The translations under genes were made by a program, and so were the position numbers. The notes beneath the pieces are model-generated. The model was not told where the DNA came from. It searched no databases and worked only from the letters and a program-made list of their open reading frames with translations. From Paenibacillus glycanilyticus (GTDB lineage: Bacteria > Bacillota > Bacilli > Paenibacillales > Paenibacillaceae), in contig NZ_JAMBNP010000005.1 of assembly GCF_023715145.1 (NCBI RefSeq), positions 248,001 to 312,000 on the forward strand: DNA of 64,000 nt, given 5' to 3'. Positions 7,644 through 16,772 of the stretch are shown piece by piece. How positions within the stretch are numbered: position 1 is the stretch's first letter; every line of letters begins with the position of its first letter.

Positions 7644-9161
7644 ATGCGAACACATTTTACATATGAAGCAGCCGAAACCGCAGGCTCTGCCGATGCGATT
7701 GTCAGACTGATCCATGCATCAGAGCTTAAGGCTGGCAGCATGGCGCAATGGGTGCAGCCGCAGATTGACGAAGCGGTTCGAGGACTTCACGCCAAGGGGT
7801 TGTTTAAGGCTGAGCCGGAACAAACGGAAACGTTATCGACGCTTGGCCTTCACTCGGCCTCTCATATTATTTTTGCGGGATATGACGATAAGACCGGTGT
7901 AGACGGTCTCCGGCTGGCTGCTGCGGCGGCAGCGGGTGCGCTAAAGAGAATAAAAGCGCAAACCGCGCAAATTCGTCTGCCTGAAGCTATTGTCTCGTCT
8001 AGCGATTTTACCTTGCAGCAAGCGGCGCAGGCATTGGTGGAAGGTCTATCCCTTGCGGTATACGACCGTCTTCCCGAGCTGCGTCAGGCGAAGCAGCGAT
8101 ATGCGTTATCCCATGTATCCTTTGTGCCAGCAACGGGTACTGCGGTTCCATCGGATATCGCTCAGCAATGGAACGAAGGGATCGCTTTGGGCCAGCTGTA
8201 TGCCGAAGGAGTTATCGTTGCACGTGATTTGACGAACCTGCCAGGCAATCAGCTGGTACCGGAATCCCTTGCCGCGCATGCGGAAGAGATTGCCCGCGAA
8301 TGGGATCTGGATATTGAAGTGCTGGATGAGTGGGCAGCTATTGAGCAGGGAATGGGCGGCTTGCTCGCCGTAGGCCAGGGCAGCGTACATGCGCCAAGAA
8401 TGATCGTGCTTCATTATAAAGGCGCTCCCGATTCGGAAGAGACCTGGGGATTGATCGGCAAGGGCATTACCTTTGATACCGGCGGTATTTCCTTGAAGAA
8501 GGGTCCTGGCATGGAGGAAATGATCTCCGATATGGGCGGTGCGGCTGCCGTTCTGGGCGCCATGCGTGTAATCGGCGAGCTGAAGCCGGAGGTCAATGTG
8601 ATTGCCGTTATTCCAACAGCGGAAAATATGCCGTCGGCACAGGCGTTTAAGCCGGGTGACGTCATTAAGATGATGAACGGCTTAACGGTAGAAATCGTCA
8701 ATACCGATGCGGAAGGACGCCTTGTTCTTGCGGACGGTCTGACAACGGCGATTCGCCGGGGCGCGACGCAGCTGGTTGATGTAGCCACGTTGACCGGAGC
8801 TGTTATGGTCGCTTTAGGCACGGAGGCAACCGGCGCCGTGACGAATAATGAAGCCTTGATGCAGCAGGTGTTCCAGGCAGCTGCGCGTTCCGGGGAACGG
8901 ATCTGGCAGCTCCCTTCGTATCCGGAATACAAGAGACAGCTGCGCAGCGATGCGGCTGATCTGAAAAACAGCGGCGGACGTTATGCCGGCGCTACGACAG
9001 GCGGCTTGTTTATCGGCGCCTTTGCGGAGGAGCTTCCTTGGGTTCATCTGGATATTGCGGGGACGGCATTCCTGGATAAGAGCCGCGGAATTGAGCCCAA
9101 AGGGGCAACCGGCGTAATGGTCCGCACGCTCGTCGAATTGGTGACAAGAAGCGAGGGCTAA
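7644..9161 (+). CDS. pepA: Leucyl aminopeptidase (M17)
   Basis: The 505-residue protein is full length for M17 cytosolic aminopeptidase. Two-zinc and catalytic residues are visible: K273 and D278 in IGKGITFDTGG, and D355 and E357 in the signature NTDAEGRLVLAD. These are offset by three from E. coli PepA numbering. It removes N-terminal residues from peptides in the cytoplasm. The N-terminal third is the usual less conserved domain. GAGAGGAA upstream of ATG 7644 is an adequate ribosome site. It stands alone, with a long terminator downstream. Confidence 0.95.
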   Translation: MRTHFTYEAAETAGSADAIVRLIHASELKAGSMAQWVQPQIDEAVRGLHAKGLFKAEPEQTETLSTLGLHSASHIIFAGYDDKTGVDGLRLAAAAAAGALKRIKAQTAQIRLPEAIVSSSDFTLQQAAQALVEGLSLAVYDRLPELRQAKQRYALSHVSFVPATGTAVPSDIAQQWNEGIALGQLYAEGVIVARDLTNLPGNQLVPESLAAHAEEIAREWDLDIEVLDEWAAIEQGMGGLLAVGQGSVHAPRMIVLHYKGAPDSEETWGLIGKGITFDTGGISLKKGPGMEEMISDMGGAAAVLGAMRVIGELKPEVNVIAVIPTAENMPSAQAFKPGDVIKMMNGLTVEIVNTDAEGRLVLADGLTTAIRRGATQLVDVATLTGAVMVALGTEATGAVTNNEALMQQVFQAAARSGERIWQLPSYPEYKRQLRSDAADLKNSGGRYAGATTGGLFIGAFAEELPWVHLDIAGTAFLDKSRGIEPKGATGVMVRTLVELVTRSEG

Positions 9162-9178
9162 GGTACTAACATCGATAC

Positions 9179-9227
9179 AGCTAGTTATGAACGGCTGCAG
9201 TCCGGGTCGTCATAACTAGCTTTTTTT
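9179..9227 (+). terminator. Terminator of pepA
   Basis: AGCTAGTTATGA (9179-9190) pairs perfectly with TCATAACTAGCT (9210-9221), followed by a T run. Confidence 0.93.
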
Positions 9228-9331
9228 GCTTTAATTCACAAAGAAAGTTCTATAGTTTTTAGGTATTTATGGCGGTTTGACAGCCGTATAATCTTCGTTG
9301 GATACCGAAATGGCATCAATCAGACAAGAGT

Positions 9332-9345
9332 TGAAATCGCTTTCA
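9332..9345. promoter_or_regulatory. CcpA operator (cre) upstream of the xylan cluster
   Basis: TGAAATCGCTTTCA fits the cre consensus TGNAANCGNTNNCA at every fixed position and is nearly palindromic. It lies about 150 bases before the yesN-like start, so carbon catabolite repression of the cluster's regulator genes is likely. The rest of the 9228-9495 gap is A+T-rich and holds no gene. Confidence 0.75.
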
Positions 9346-9434
9346 ATTAAACGGAGTGCACTTGAATACCTAACAATAGGTGAAAAACAGGTAATCAGAG
9401 CGGGATGTTTTTTCAGAAGATAGCTTCTATAATT

Positions 9435-9449
9435 ATTAATGTCATTAAT
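9435..9449. repeat. Inverted repeat upstream of the yesN-like gene
   Basis: ATTAATG-T-CATTAAT is a perfect 7-1-7 palindrome 46 bases before the start codon at 9496. It could be an operator or part of the promoter region. The A+T-rich setting makes chance possible. Confidence 0.4.
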
Positions 9450-9495
9450 TATGTCCGTGAGTTTTATAAGATTCAGGTGTCAGGAGGCTTTGTGG

Positions 9496-11064
9496 ATGTA
9501 CAAAGTGTTATTGGTGGACGATGAGATTTTTGTGCGCAAAGGATTGCGAAATTTAATGGATTGGGAATCGCTCGGTTATGACATTTGCGATGAGGCGGAT
9601 AACGGTCAGGAAGCTCTGGAGAAGATCGGGCAGCTCGAGCCGGATCTTGTCATTGCGGATATCCGGATGCCGGTTCTGGATGGATTGGAGCTAATCCGGA
9701 AGGTGACGGAGGAGGGCGGGTACTGCCCGACCTTTATTATTGTCAGCGGGTATCATGATTTCGAGTACGCGCAACGTGCCCTGCGTTACGGGGTTCATGA
9801 TTATATATTGAAGCCGATTGATGAAGCTGAATTGGAGACTGCTTTGAAGGCGCTTTCCGGTACTTTGGGCCTAAAAAAGCTGACGACCATTGCCGGGGAC
9901 AGCTTGGTGACCGATTCCATCGTGGAAACGCTTGTTCAAGGCCAATTCTCCGAGGCCGATAACGGGGCATTATCGGCTGCGCTTCAGATGCCGGAGATGT
10001 CGAGCTTTCAATATGTACTGGTTGAGCTTCATTCGATTCCCCACTCGGCCGGTACGGAATGGAACGCGAAGGAGCTGTCGGCTGTCGTGCAAGCGTTGAC
10101 TGCAAGTTCCTGCGGAAAAATCCCTGTCTATGAGCAGGCGAACGGATTATATGGTCTGCTTTTAGACCTGCAGTCGCTTGTTTCTCCGGGCGGAAGAATC
10201 GAGTCTGCTTATTCCGGTCTTCATGCCGCTATCGCGAAAGCCTCCGGCCGGCCTGTAACGATATACACCGGGAAGACCGTCGAACGCCTCCAGGATATGA
10301 ATATTTCCTATCGTTCCGCTAACGAGGCAATGTCGTATAAATACGCGGAGAACGGTGCTTCCGTCATCTATGCCAGCCAGGTTCAGGGGACGCCGCTCTA
10401 CTATTTCGACGTGGATTCGGAGCTGTACAGCAGGCTGCTCGAGAGGCTGGAGGAGAATAACGCGGAGCTGTACGAACAGGACATCGAGCTGTTGTTCCGT
10501 CAATTCGTAGAGAATAGATTTGCTCCCAATGCGGTTGCCAATACGATAACCAGGTTTGCTATAGGGATTATTAATATTATCCGGAAGATGGACGGGGACG
10601 AGAAGGGGCTCCGCATGCTTCCTTCTCTCATGGACTGGCAGGGCAGCTACAGCCGGCTTCAGGATTTAAAGGGCTTGTTCGCCGATTTCCTGCGCGAGGC
10701 AGCGGCCTACCTGGCAGAGCTTCGGAATGAGCAGTCCAAGGGCGGAATCGAGCGCATTAAGAAATACATTGAAGCAAATTACACCGAGAATATTAGCCTG
10801 AAGAGTATTGCCGGCAAGTTTTATATGAACTCGGTCTATCTGGGGCAGCTATTTCGCAAAACCTACGGAATATACTTTAACGATTTTCTTCTGCAGATCC
10901 GGATCGGGGAGGCCAAGAAGCTGCTTCGCCAAACGGATTTGCGCATGTACGAGATTGCCGAAAAGGTGGGCTTTCAGAACGCCGATTATTTTGTGACCCA
11001 ATTTGAGAAGCTGGAGAAAGTAACCCCGACCGACTACCGCAACAAGCTGCTGGGCAAAAAATAA
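9496..11064 (+). CDS. yesN: AraC-type response regulator (YesN-like) of aldouronate cluster
   Basis: About 522 residues. An N-terminal receiver (about 1-120) has the acidic pair in LLVDDEIFVRKG, phospho-acceptor Asp in DLVIADIRMPVLDG, and the conserved Lys in DYILKPIDE. A long middle region follows, then a C-terminal pair of AraC helix-turn-helix motifs (about 420-520; ISLKSIAGKFYMNSVYLGQLFRKTYG and MYEIAEKVGFQNADYFVTQFEK). ATG 9496 follows AGGAGG at 9482-9487; the longer frame from 9439 lacks a ribosome site. It pairs with the kinase 16 bases downstream and by inference activates the importer and hydrolase genes that follow. Confidence 0.93.
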   Translation: MYKVLLVDDEIFVRKGLRNLMDWESLGYDICDEADNGQEALEKIGQLEPDLVIADIRMPVLDGLELIRKVTEEGGYCPTFIIVSGYHDFEYAQRALRYGVHDYILKPIDEAELETALKALSGTLGLKKLTTIAGDSLVTDSIVETLVQGQFSEADNGALSAALQMPEMSSFQYVLVELHSIPHSAGTEWNAKELSAVVQALTASSCGKIPVYEQANGLYGLLLDLQSLVSPGGRIESAYSGLHAAIAKASGRPVTIYTGKTVERLQDMNISYRSANEAMSYKYAENGASVIYASQVQGTPLYYFDVDSELYSRLLERLEENNAELYEQDIELLFRQFVENRFAPNAVANTITRFAIGIINIIRKMDGDEKGLRMLPSLMDWQGSYSRLQDLKGLFADFLREAAAYLAELRNEQSKGGIERIKKYIEANYTENISLKSIAGKFYMNSVYLGQLFRKTYGIYFNDFLLQIRIGEAKKLLRQTDLRMYEIAEKVGFQNADYFVTQFEKLEKVTPTDYRNKLLGKK

Positions 11065-11080
11065 ACGGGGTGGAAATTTG

Positions 11081-12811
11081 ATGGGCAGATTTCATTGGAA
11101 TCATCTTAAGCTGCGGGACAAGCTCCTGTTAATGTATATACTTTGCGTATTTATACCGATTGTTCTGACGAATATCGTCTTCTACAACGTAACGACCACG
11201 AATATTAAAAATCAAAAATCGCATGATGCCGACATCGCCCTGGAGAAGCTTCAGGGCGAGCTTCGTGCTGTCATCGACGAAGCGGCGGGCATCTCTTACC
11301 TGTATTACATCGATCCGCTGCTCAATCAGCTGCTGGACAGAAATTACGAGTCTCAAATTGAATATGTCGAGGCGTTTAATAACACGCGGAGCATCTTCAA
11401 CAAATCCGAGCAGGCTTACAAAACAACAAGCGCAACGGTTATCTATACCGATAATCCGACCATCCTCTCCTCGGGCCCCATTATGCCCCTTAGCGATACC
11501 GATAAGGAGACTGACTGGTATCGGGAGTTTATGAAGACCAATGTCTCTTATCCGCTGTTTATCCAAGACAATGATACCTTCAGCCTTGTACAGAGATTGA
11601 ACTACGTGAAAGGCAACGGTTATACGAGTCTGATCAAAATTGATTTGAACATGGCGACAATTAAGCAATTGTTTGCCATCTCGGGCTTTGAGGGCAGCAT
11701 TTATTTTGCGAAGCCGGACGGGACCATTCTTTACTCCAACGACAGCCGTGCAGACTGGCGTTCCGGCATGCGGATTGCAACGTTGCCTAAGCCAACCCAC
11801 TCTCTGTCCTACGACAAAGTCTATACGAACAACAACTATTTGAATGGCTGGGCGCTGCATGGCGTCATTAACGAGGGCAGCTTCCTGCATGACGTCCGGA
11901 AATCCGGTTCCTTCGTTATCTATTTGGCGCTCATTAATTTTGTGCTGCCTTCTTTAATTATCGCGGCGCTCTCCCGATCGATTCATAAACGGCTGGTCAA
12001 GATTGTGCGTCATATGAAAAAGGTGAAGAACCAGCATTTCGAGACGATTCCGCTTGATGATGCTCGTGATGAGATCGGCCAGTTAACCGGCGAGTTCAAC
12101 CGGATGACCGAGCGAATCGACAATCTGATTACCGATGTGTATCTCGCCGATATCCAGAAGAAGGATTTGGAGATAAGGCAGCGGCAGGCGCAGCTCCATG
12201 CCCTTCACAGCCAGATTAATCCCCACTTCCTGTTCAATTCCTTAGAGACGATTCGGATGCGCAGCTTGATGAAGGGAGAAACCGAAACGGCCAAGACAAT
12301 TCACTACATGGCGAAGATTTTCCGCAAGTCGATTTCCTGGAAGCGCAGCTGGGTATCGATCCGCGAGGAGATTGAGCTGACCGAATGCTTTCTTGAAATT
12401 CAGAAATACCGCTTTGGCGATAAGCTGCAGTATCAGCTAACCATTGAGGATGCGGTATACGATCAGATGATTCCGAAGATGACGTTCCTTCCGTTTGTCG
12501 AGAACGCCAGCATCCACGGCATTGAAAGCACGCCGGGTATTGGGCTGATTCAGATTCACATCGGAATTGCGGGCAACAAGCTGATGTTCAGGCTGTCCGA
12601 TAACGGGATCGGAATGCCCGAAGCCAAGCTGACCGAGCTGCTCAATTACCTGCGATTGGATGACTCCATCGGGGATAACGTAGGCATGAAGAACGTCTAT
12701 ACGAGGCTGAAATTGTGCTATAAGGACTCCTTCGAATTCGACATCCATAGCAGCGAAGGTCATGGGACTATAGTCGAACTGCGTCTGCCTCTCGACATGA
12801 ACGGACAATAA
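11081..12811 (+). CDS. yesM: YesM-like sensor histidine kinase of aldouronate cluster
   Basis: About 576 residues. A first membrane helix (about 15-38) is followed by an extracellular sensing region (about 40-275). A second helix (SFVIYLALINFVLPSLIIAAL) leads to a HAMP domain. The His_kinase domain carries phospho-acceptor H382 in INPHFLFNSLETIRMR. A HATPase region has DNGIGM and NVGMKNVYTRL. This is the membrane partner of the response regulator just upstream and probably senses extracellular xylan fragments. Start chosen at ATG 11081 with GGGGTGG upstream; TTG 11078 is alternative. Confidence 0.93.
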   Translation: MGRFHWNHLKLRDKLLLMYILCVFIPIVLTNIVFYNVTTTNIKNQKSHDADIALEKLQGELRAVIDEAAGISYLYYIDPLLNQLLDRNYESQIEYVEAFNNTRSIFNKSEQAYKTTSATVIYTDNPTILSSGPIMPLSDTDKETDWYREFMKTNVSYPLFIQDNDTFSLVQRLNYVKGNGYTSLIKIDLNMATIKQLFAISGFEGSIYFAKPDGTILYSNDSRADWRSGMRIATLPKPTHSLSYDKVYTNNNYLNGWALHGVINEGSFLHDVRKSGSFVIYLALINFVLPSLIIAALSRSIHKRLVKIVRHMKKVKNQHFETIPLDDARDEIGQLTGEFNRMTERIDNLITDVYLADIQKKDLEIRQRQAQLHALHSQINPHFLFNSLETIRMRSLMKGETETAKTIHYMAKIFRKSISWKRSWVSIREEIELTECFLEIQKYRFGDKLQYQLTIEDAVYDQMIPKMTFLPFVENASIHGIESTPGIGLIQIHIGIAGNKLMFRLSDNGIGMPEAKLTELLNYLRLDDSIGDNVGMKNVYTRLKLCYKDSFEFDIHSSEGHGTIVELRLPLDMNGQ

Positions 12812-12892
12812 ATGCCAAAAATGTTGAACTATGCTTTTCAAAGTACGAACTAAAGTTTGAGGGGTAATCAAGATTTCGGATTCGTTTTATGA

Positions 12893-12906
12893 TGAAAGTG
12901 CTTACA
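12893..12906. promoter_or_regulatory. cre-like site at the lplA promoter
   Basis: TGAAAGTGCTTACA matches the CcpA cre consensus with one change (T for C at the central CG). It overlaps the downstream edge of a TATGAT -10 element (12888-12893). No good -35 box is visible, which suits a promoter that needs an activator such as the YesN-like regulator. Confidence 0.6.
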
Positions 12907-12944
12907 ACAAACACGTTGAAATGACGAAAGGGGTCTAAAAAGAA

Positions 12945-14660
12945 ATGGTTAACAAGAAGCTTTTAACTGTCAGCTTGGCTGCTGCCATGTTAGCTGTAAC
13001 GGCATCCGCTTGCGGCGGCAATAACGATAACGGCGACAATGGCGCGGCAGGCAATACAGGCAACAGCGGAAATGCAGCAAATGCCTCCACTTCTCCCGAA
13101 GCGGATGACAAAACACCCGTCACTTTCTCGTACTACAGCTTTGCAAGCCAGAAGGATACATTGGCGAGCGATACCGTTATCGGCAAAGAGCTGCAAACCC
13201 AGACCGGCGTGGACTGGAAAATGGAATTCCTCGTTGGCGACCCGCAGACGAAATCCGGCGTTATGATTGCGAGCGGCGACTATCCGGACGTTATCGTGCC
13301 GGAAGGCGAGATCGACAAGCTGCTTGACGCAGGCGCGTTTATTCCTCTTGATGATCTGATCGAGCAATATGGCCCGAACATCAAACGCGTGTACGGTCCT
13401 TACTTTGATAAATTCAGACAAGCAGACGGTAAAATGTACTTCCTGCCGTTTGGCGCCAACCAAGGCTACATCGGCGATCCCGGCATCAGCCAAGGCGCAT
13501 TCTGGATCCAACGCTCCGTTCTGAAGGAAGCGGGATATCCGAAGGTGAAGACGCTTGACGAATACTTCGATCTGATTAAGCAGTATCAAGCCAAGCACCC
13601 GCAAGTAGACGGCAAGGACACCATCGGCTTCGCGTCGCTTGCAGGTCCCGCCGACAGCTTCTTCTCGATCACAAACCCAGCGATGCACCTTGCGGGTTAC
13701 CCGAATGACGGCGATGTTATCGTCGACATGAACACGCATGAAGCAAAAACATATGCAGCTACGGATATCGAGAAAAAATGGCTGCAAAAGCTGAACCAAG
13801 TCAATTCCGAAGGCTTGTTTGATCCGGAGACCTTCACGGCGAACAAAGACCAATTCCTCGCGAAGCTGACTTCCGGCCGCGTATTGGGTTACTTCAACTA
13901 TGCATGGCAGGTTGGGGACGCGACGAACAACCTGAAGAAAGCAGGCATCGACGAGAAGCGTTTCGCTCTGTTGCCAATCGTATTTGACGCCAACACCAAA
14001 GACCAATACGTAGATCCGCCTAGCTTTGTGAACAACCGCGGTATCGGCATCTCGGTAAAAGCCAAAGATGCGGTTCGCATCATCAAGTACTTCGACAACC
14101 TGCTTAAAGAAGAGAACCAGGTTCTCGTGCAATGGGGCGTTAAAGACCAGAACTATACGGTTGACGCTAACGGACGTTACGTGATGGACGCGCAGCAAAT
14201 CGCCGACCGCAACGATCCCGAGAAAAAACGCACGGTCGGATGGCAGTACTTCGAGTACAGCTGGCCTCGTTACGGGAATAACTCCGTACTTGCTGACGGC
14301 AACGCGTACGGTGTAGGCAACCAGCCTGAAGTTGCTTACGCAGGCTACACGGACGGCGATAAAGCGCTTCTGGATGCGTACGGCGTGAAGACCTTCTCCG
14401 AATACTTCTCGAAGCCGGATGAGCGTTCCTGGTACCCTGCATGGAGTATCAACAAAGGACAAGGCACGCCTGAGCAAATCTTCCAGCAAAAAGCCGGCGA
14501 CCTGCAGAAGAAATTTGTTCCGAAGCTTGTGCTCGCTAAACCGGGCGAGTTCGATTCGATCTGGAACGACTATATAGGCCAAATGGGCAAGCTTGGCGTG
14601 AAAGACTATGAAACCTTCGTAACGAAAATCGTTCAGGACCGCATCGCGGGCAAATGGTAA
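12945..14660 (+). CDS. lplA: ABC importer substrate-binding lipoprotein (LplA-like, aldouronate)
   Basis: The 571-residue lipoprotein starts with a signal peptide (MVNKKLLTVSLAAAMLAVTA) and a lipobox ASAC. A low-complexity Gly/Asn linker and a large extracellular solute-binding domain of the LplA/family-1 type follow. It captures oligosaccharides at the cell surface for the two permeases downstream. By gene order with JDR-2 the ligand is probably methylglucuronoxylotriose-type aldouronates. AAAGGGG precedes ATG 12945. A strong stem-loop lies between this gene and the permease, as often seen where binding protein is made in excess. Confidence 0.9.
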   Translation: MVNKKLLTVSLAAAMLAVTASACGGNNDNGDNGAAGNTGNSGNAANASTSPEADDKTPVTFSYYSFASQKDTLASDTVIGKELQTQTGVDWKMEFLVGDPQTKSGVMIASGDYPDVIVPEGEIDKLLDAGAFIPLDDLIEQYGPNIKRVYGPYFDKFRQADGKMYFLPFGANQGYIGDPGISQGAFWIQRSVLKEAGYPKVKTLDEYFDLIKQYQAKHPQVDGKDTIGFASLAGPADSFFSITNPAMHLAGYPNDGDVIVDMNTHEAKTYAATDIEKKWLQKLNQVNSEGLFDPETFTANKDQFLAKLTSGRVLGYFNYAWQVGDATNNLKKAGIDEKRFALLPIVFDANTKDQYVDPPSFVNNRGIGISVKAKDAVRIIKYFDNLLKEENQVLVQWGVKDQNYTVDANGRYVMDAQQIADRNDPEKKRTVGWQYFEYSWPRYGNNSVLADGNAYGVGNQPEVAYAGYTDGDKALLDAYGVKTFSEYFSKPDERSWYPAWSINKGQGTPEQIFQQKAGDLQKKFVPKLVLAKPGEFDSIWNDYIGQMGKLGVKDYETFVTKIVQDRIAGKW

Positions 14661-14675
14661 ACAAATAAAAGTAGA

Positions 14676-14706
14676 CGGAAGGCCGGAACGCTTTTCCTGC
14701 CTTCCG
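14676..14706 (+). promoter_or_regulatory. Intercistronic stem-loop after lplA
   Basis: CGGAAGGC (14676-14683) pairs perfectly with GCCTTCCG (14699-14706), with inner GGAA/TTCC pairing and no U tail. It probably stabilises lplA mRNA or partly attenuates the downstream genes. Confidence 0.65.
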
Positions 14707-14746
14707 ATCTATGATTCATGCAGGATGCTAGAGAGGGGAAGAGCAA

Positions 14747-15715
14747 GTGGAGAACCTACACGAAATTACACCAGTTGTCAAAAGCCCAAGAGCAAGCGAA
14801 TCAAGGCTTCAACTGTTCTTTACAAAACTATTGCACCAGAAAACACTCGTACTCATGTCTATGCCGTTTGTGCTGTGGCTGTTCCTGTTTAAATATGTGC
14901 CGCTCTGGGGCTGGACAATCTCCTTCCAGAAGTTTAGACCTGCAAAGGATTTGTTCGATCAGGAATGGGTAGGCTGGAAAAACTTCCACTTCCTGTTCAG
15001 CGATGATTCCTTCTATCGCGTGTTAAGAAACACGATCGTTATGAGCTCGATTAATCTCGTATTGGGTTTTGTTACGGCCATTGTATTAGCCATTCTTCTA
15101 AATGAGCTTCGCCAAATCATGTTCAAGCGGGTCGTGCAGACGATCAGCTACTTACCGCATTTCATTTCCTGGGTCGTTGCGGCCAACATTATTTCTTCGG
15201 CGCTGGCGCCTGAAGGGATCGTTAATATCCTATTAACGAAAATGCATCTGATTGATCAGCCAATCCTGTGGCTTGGCAAAGGGAATTACTTCTGGGGCAT
15301 TCTTGGCGCATCGGAAGTCTGGAAGAACGTAGGCTGGAATACCATTATCTATTTGGCGGCAATTACAACCATTGATCCTTCTCAATATGAAGCTGCCGAG
15401 ATTGACGGGGCGAACCGGTTCCAACGGATCTTGCATATTACATTGCCGGGCCTGAAATCGGTTATCGTGATCCTGTTGATCATGAATCTTGGAAATATTT
15501 TGGAATCGGGATTTGAGCCGCAATACTTGCTCGGCAACGGGATGACCGTGGACTATTCCGAGAACCTTGATATATTTGTCTTGAAATACGGCATGAACAT
15601 GGGGAACTATTCCTTGGCTACGGCAGCCGGCATGTTCAAAACGGTCGTCAGCTTTATCTTCCTCTTGTCCGCCAATTCCATCGCGAAGCGGCTTGGCGAG
15701 AGCAGACTGTTCTAG
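14747..15715 (+). CDS. lplB: ABC importer permease (LplB-like)
   Basis: The 322-residue permease has about six membrane helices, the first at FVLWLFLFKYVPLWGWTISF. The inner-membrane signature EAAEIDGANRFQRILHITLPGL contacts the ATPase. GTG 14747 follows GAGAGGGG. It forms the channel with the permease at 15754 for the lipoprotein encoded upstream. No ATPase gene is present in the cluster. Confidence 0.92.
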   Translation: MENLHEITPVVKSPRASESRLQLFFTKLLHQKTLVLMSMPFVLWLFLFKYVPLWGWTISFQKFRPAKDLFDQEWVGWKNFHFLFSDDSFYRVLRNTIVMSSINLVLGFVTAIVLAILLNELRQIMFKRVVQTISYLPHFISWVVAANIISSALAPEGIVNILLTKMHLIDQPILWLGKGNYFWGILGASEVWKNVGWNTIIYLAAITTIDPSQYEAAEIDGANRFQRILHITLPGLKSVIVILLIMNLGNILESGFEPQYLLGNGMTVDYSENLDIFVLKYGMNMGNYSLATAAGMFKTVVSFIFLLSANSIAKRLGESRLF

Positions 15716-15753
15716 AAGTATCGAATGCAAGCTGAAGCAAGGAGGCTATCGAC

Positions 15754-16674
15754 ATGAAAGAGAGTTTCGCCAAAGCAAGGTACAACTCCATACCGGATAA
15801 GATTTTTGACATAAGTAATATAGTTTTTATGTTGATCGTCGTGACAATCACCCTGTATCCTTTCCTTAATATGTTCGCGTTATCGTTTAACGATGCGAAT
15901 GATTCAATCCGCGGCGGCATCTATGCCTGGCCCCGGATGTGGACCTGGGATAACTACAGCTATATCTTTAATGAAGCTTCTATCTATCACGCTACGCTGA
16001 TCTCCGCCCTGCGCACCATTCTAGGTACGGTGGTGTCGGTCTTCTGTACGGCGATGCTCGCTTATACGATCAGCCGCCAGGAGTTTGTCCTGCGCAAATT
16101 CGTAACGCTTGTAGCGATCTTCACGATGTACTTCAGCGGCGGCCTCATTCCGGGCTACTTGCTGATCAAAGAGCTTCATATGATCAACTCCTTCTGGGTC
16201 TATATCATCCCGGGAATTATCGGAGTGTTCAATATGATCGTCATCCGTTCCTTTATCGAAGGCTTGCCGGACGGCATTATGGAATCGGCGAAAATCGACG
16301 GCGCCGGAGACTTTATTACCTTCATGCGCATCGTGCTGCCGCTCACCGTTCCCGCTCTTGCGACGGTATCGCTCTTCGTAGCCGTGTCGCAATGGAACTC
16401 CTGGTTTGACGTATTCTTGTACAACTCGTCTCATCTTAACCTCAGTACCCTGCAATATGAGCTGATGAAAATTTTGCAGACCTCGAATACGGCGGCCTCG
16501 TCAACAAACGCAGGCGATCAGTTTGCGGCAGGCCAGAGCGGCGTAACGGCAGTGACGCCAACCTCGATCCGCGCGACGATGACGATTATTGCGAGTTTGC
16601 CAATCATTATGGTGTATCCATTCCTGCAGAAGTATTTTGTAAAAGGGATGACCGTTGGCGGCGTCAAGGGTTAA
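15754..16674 (+). CDS. ytcP: ABC importer permease (YtcP-like)
   Basis: The 306-residue second permease begins with a cytoplasmic stretch and a helix at IVFMLIVVTITLYPFLNMFAL. It carries the ATPase-contact signature ESAKIDGAGDFITFMRIVLPL and ends in the typical KYFVKGMTVGGVKG. AAGGAGG at 15739-15745 sets ATG 15754. It lies 38 bases after lplB and works as its partner. An imperfect stem-loop follows before aguA. Confidence 0.92.
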   Translation: MKESFAKARYNSIPDKIFDISNIVFMLIVVTITLYPFLNMFALSFNDANDSIRGGIYAWPRMWTWDNYSYIFNEASIYHATLISALRTILGTVVSVFCTAMLAYTISRQEFVLRKFVTLVAIFTMYFSGGLIPGYLLIKELHMINSFWVYIIPGIIGVFNMIVIRSFIEGLPDGIMESAKIDGAGDFITFMRIVLPLTVPALATVSLFVAVSQWNSWFDVFLYNSSHLNLSTLQYELMKILQTSNTAASSTNAGDQFAAGQSGVTAVTPTSIRATMTIIASLPIIMVYPFLQKYFVKGMTVGGVKG

Positions 16675-16698
16675 TCGGAAATAGGAATAGAAATGCCA

Positions 16699-16744
16699 TG
16701 CGTCCGTTCGAATTCTTCACTGGAATCGGACGGGCGCGCTTTTA
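16699..16744 (+). terminator. Imperfect stem-loop between permease and aguA
   Basis: CGTCCG (16701-16706) pairs with CGGACG (16727-16732) with further ATTC/GAAT pairing inside, and a short T run follows. It is a weak or partial terminator that may lower transcription into the hydrolase genes. Confidence 0.45.
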
Positions 16745-16772
16745 TGCTTACTAACTTGTAGGAGGTTACAGT

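Noticed and set aside
12990..14582. 530-codon minus-strand frame opposite the binding-protein gene
   Set aside because: Antisense shadow of a clearly coding gene with signal peptide and lipobox; its product resembles nothing and it has no ribosome site.
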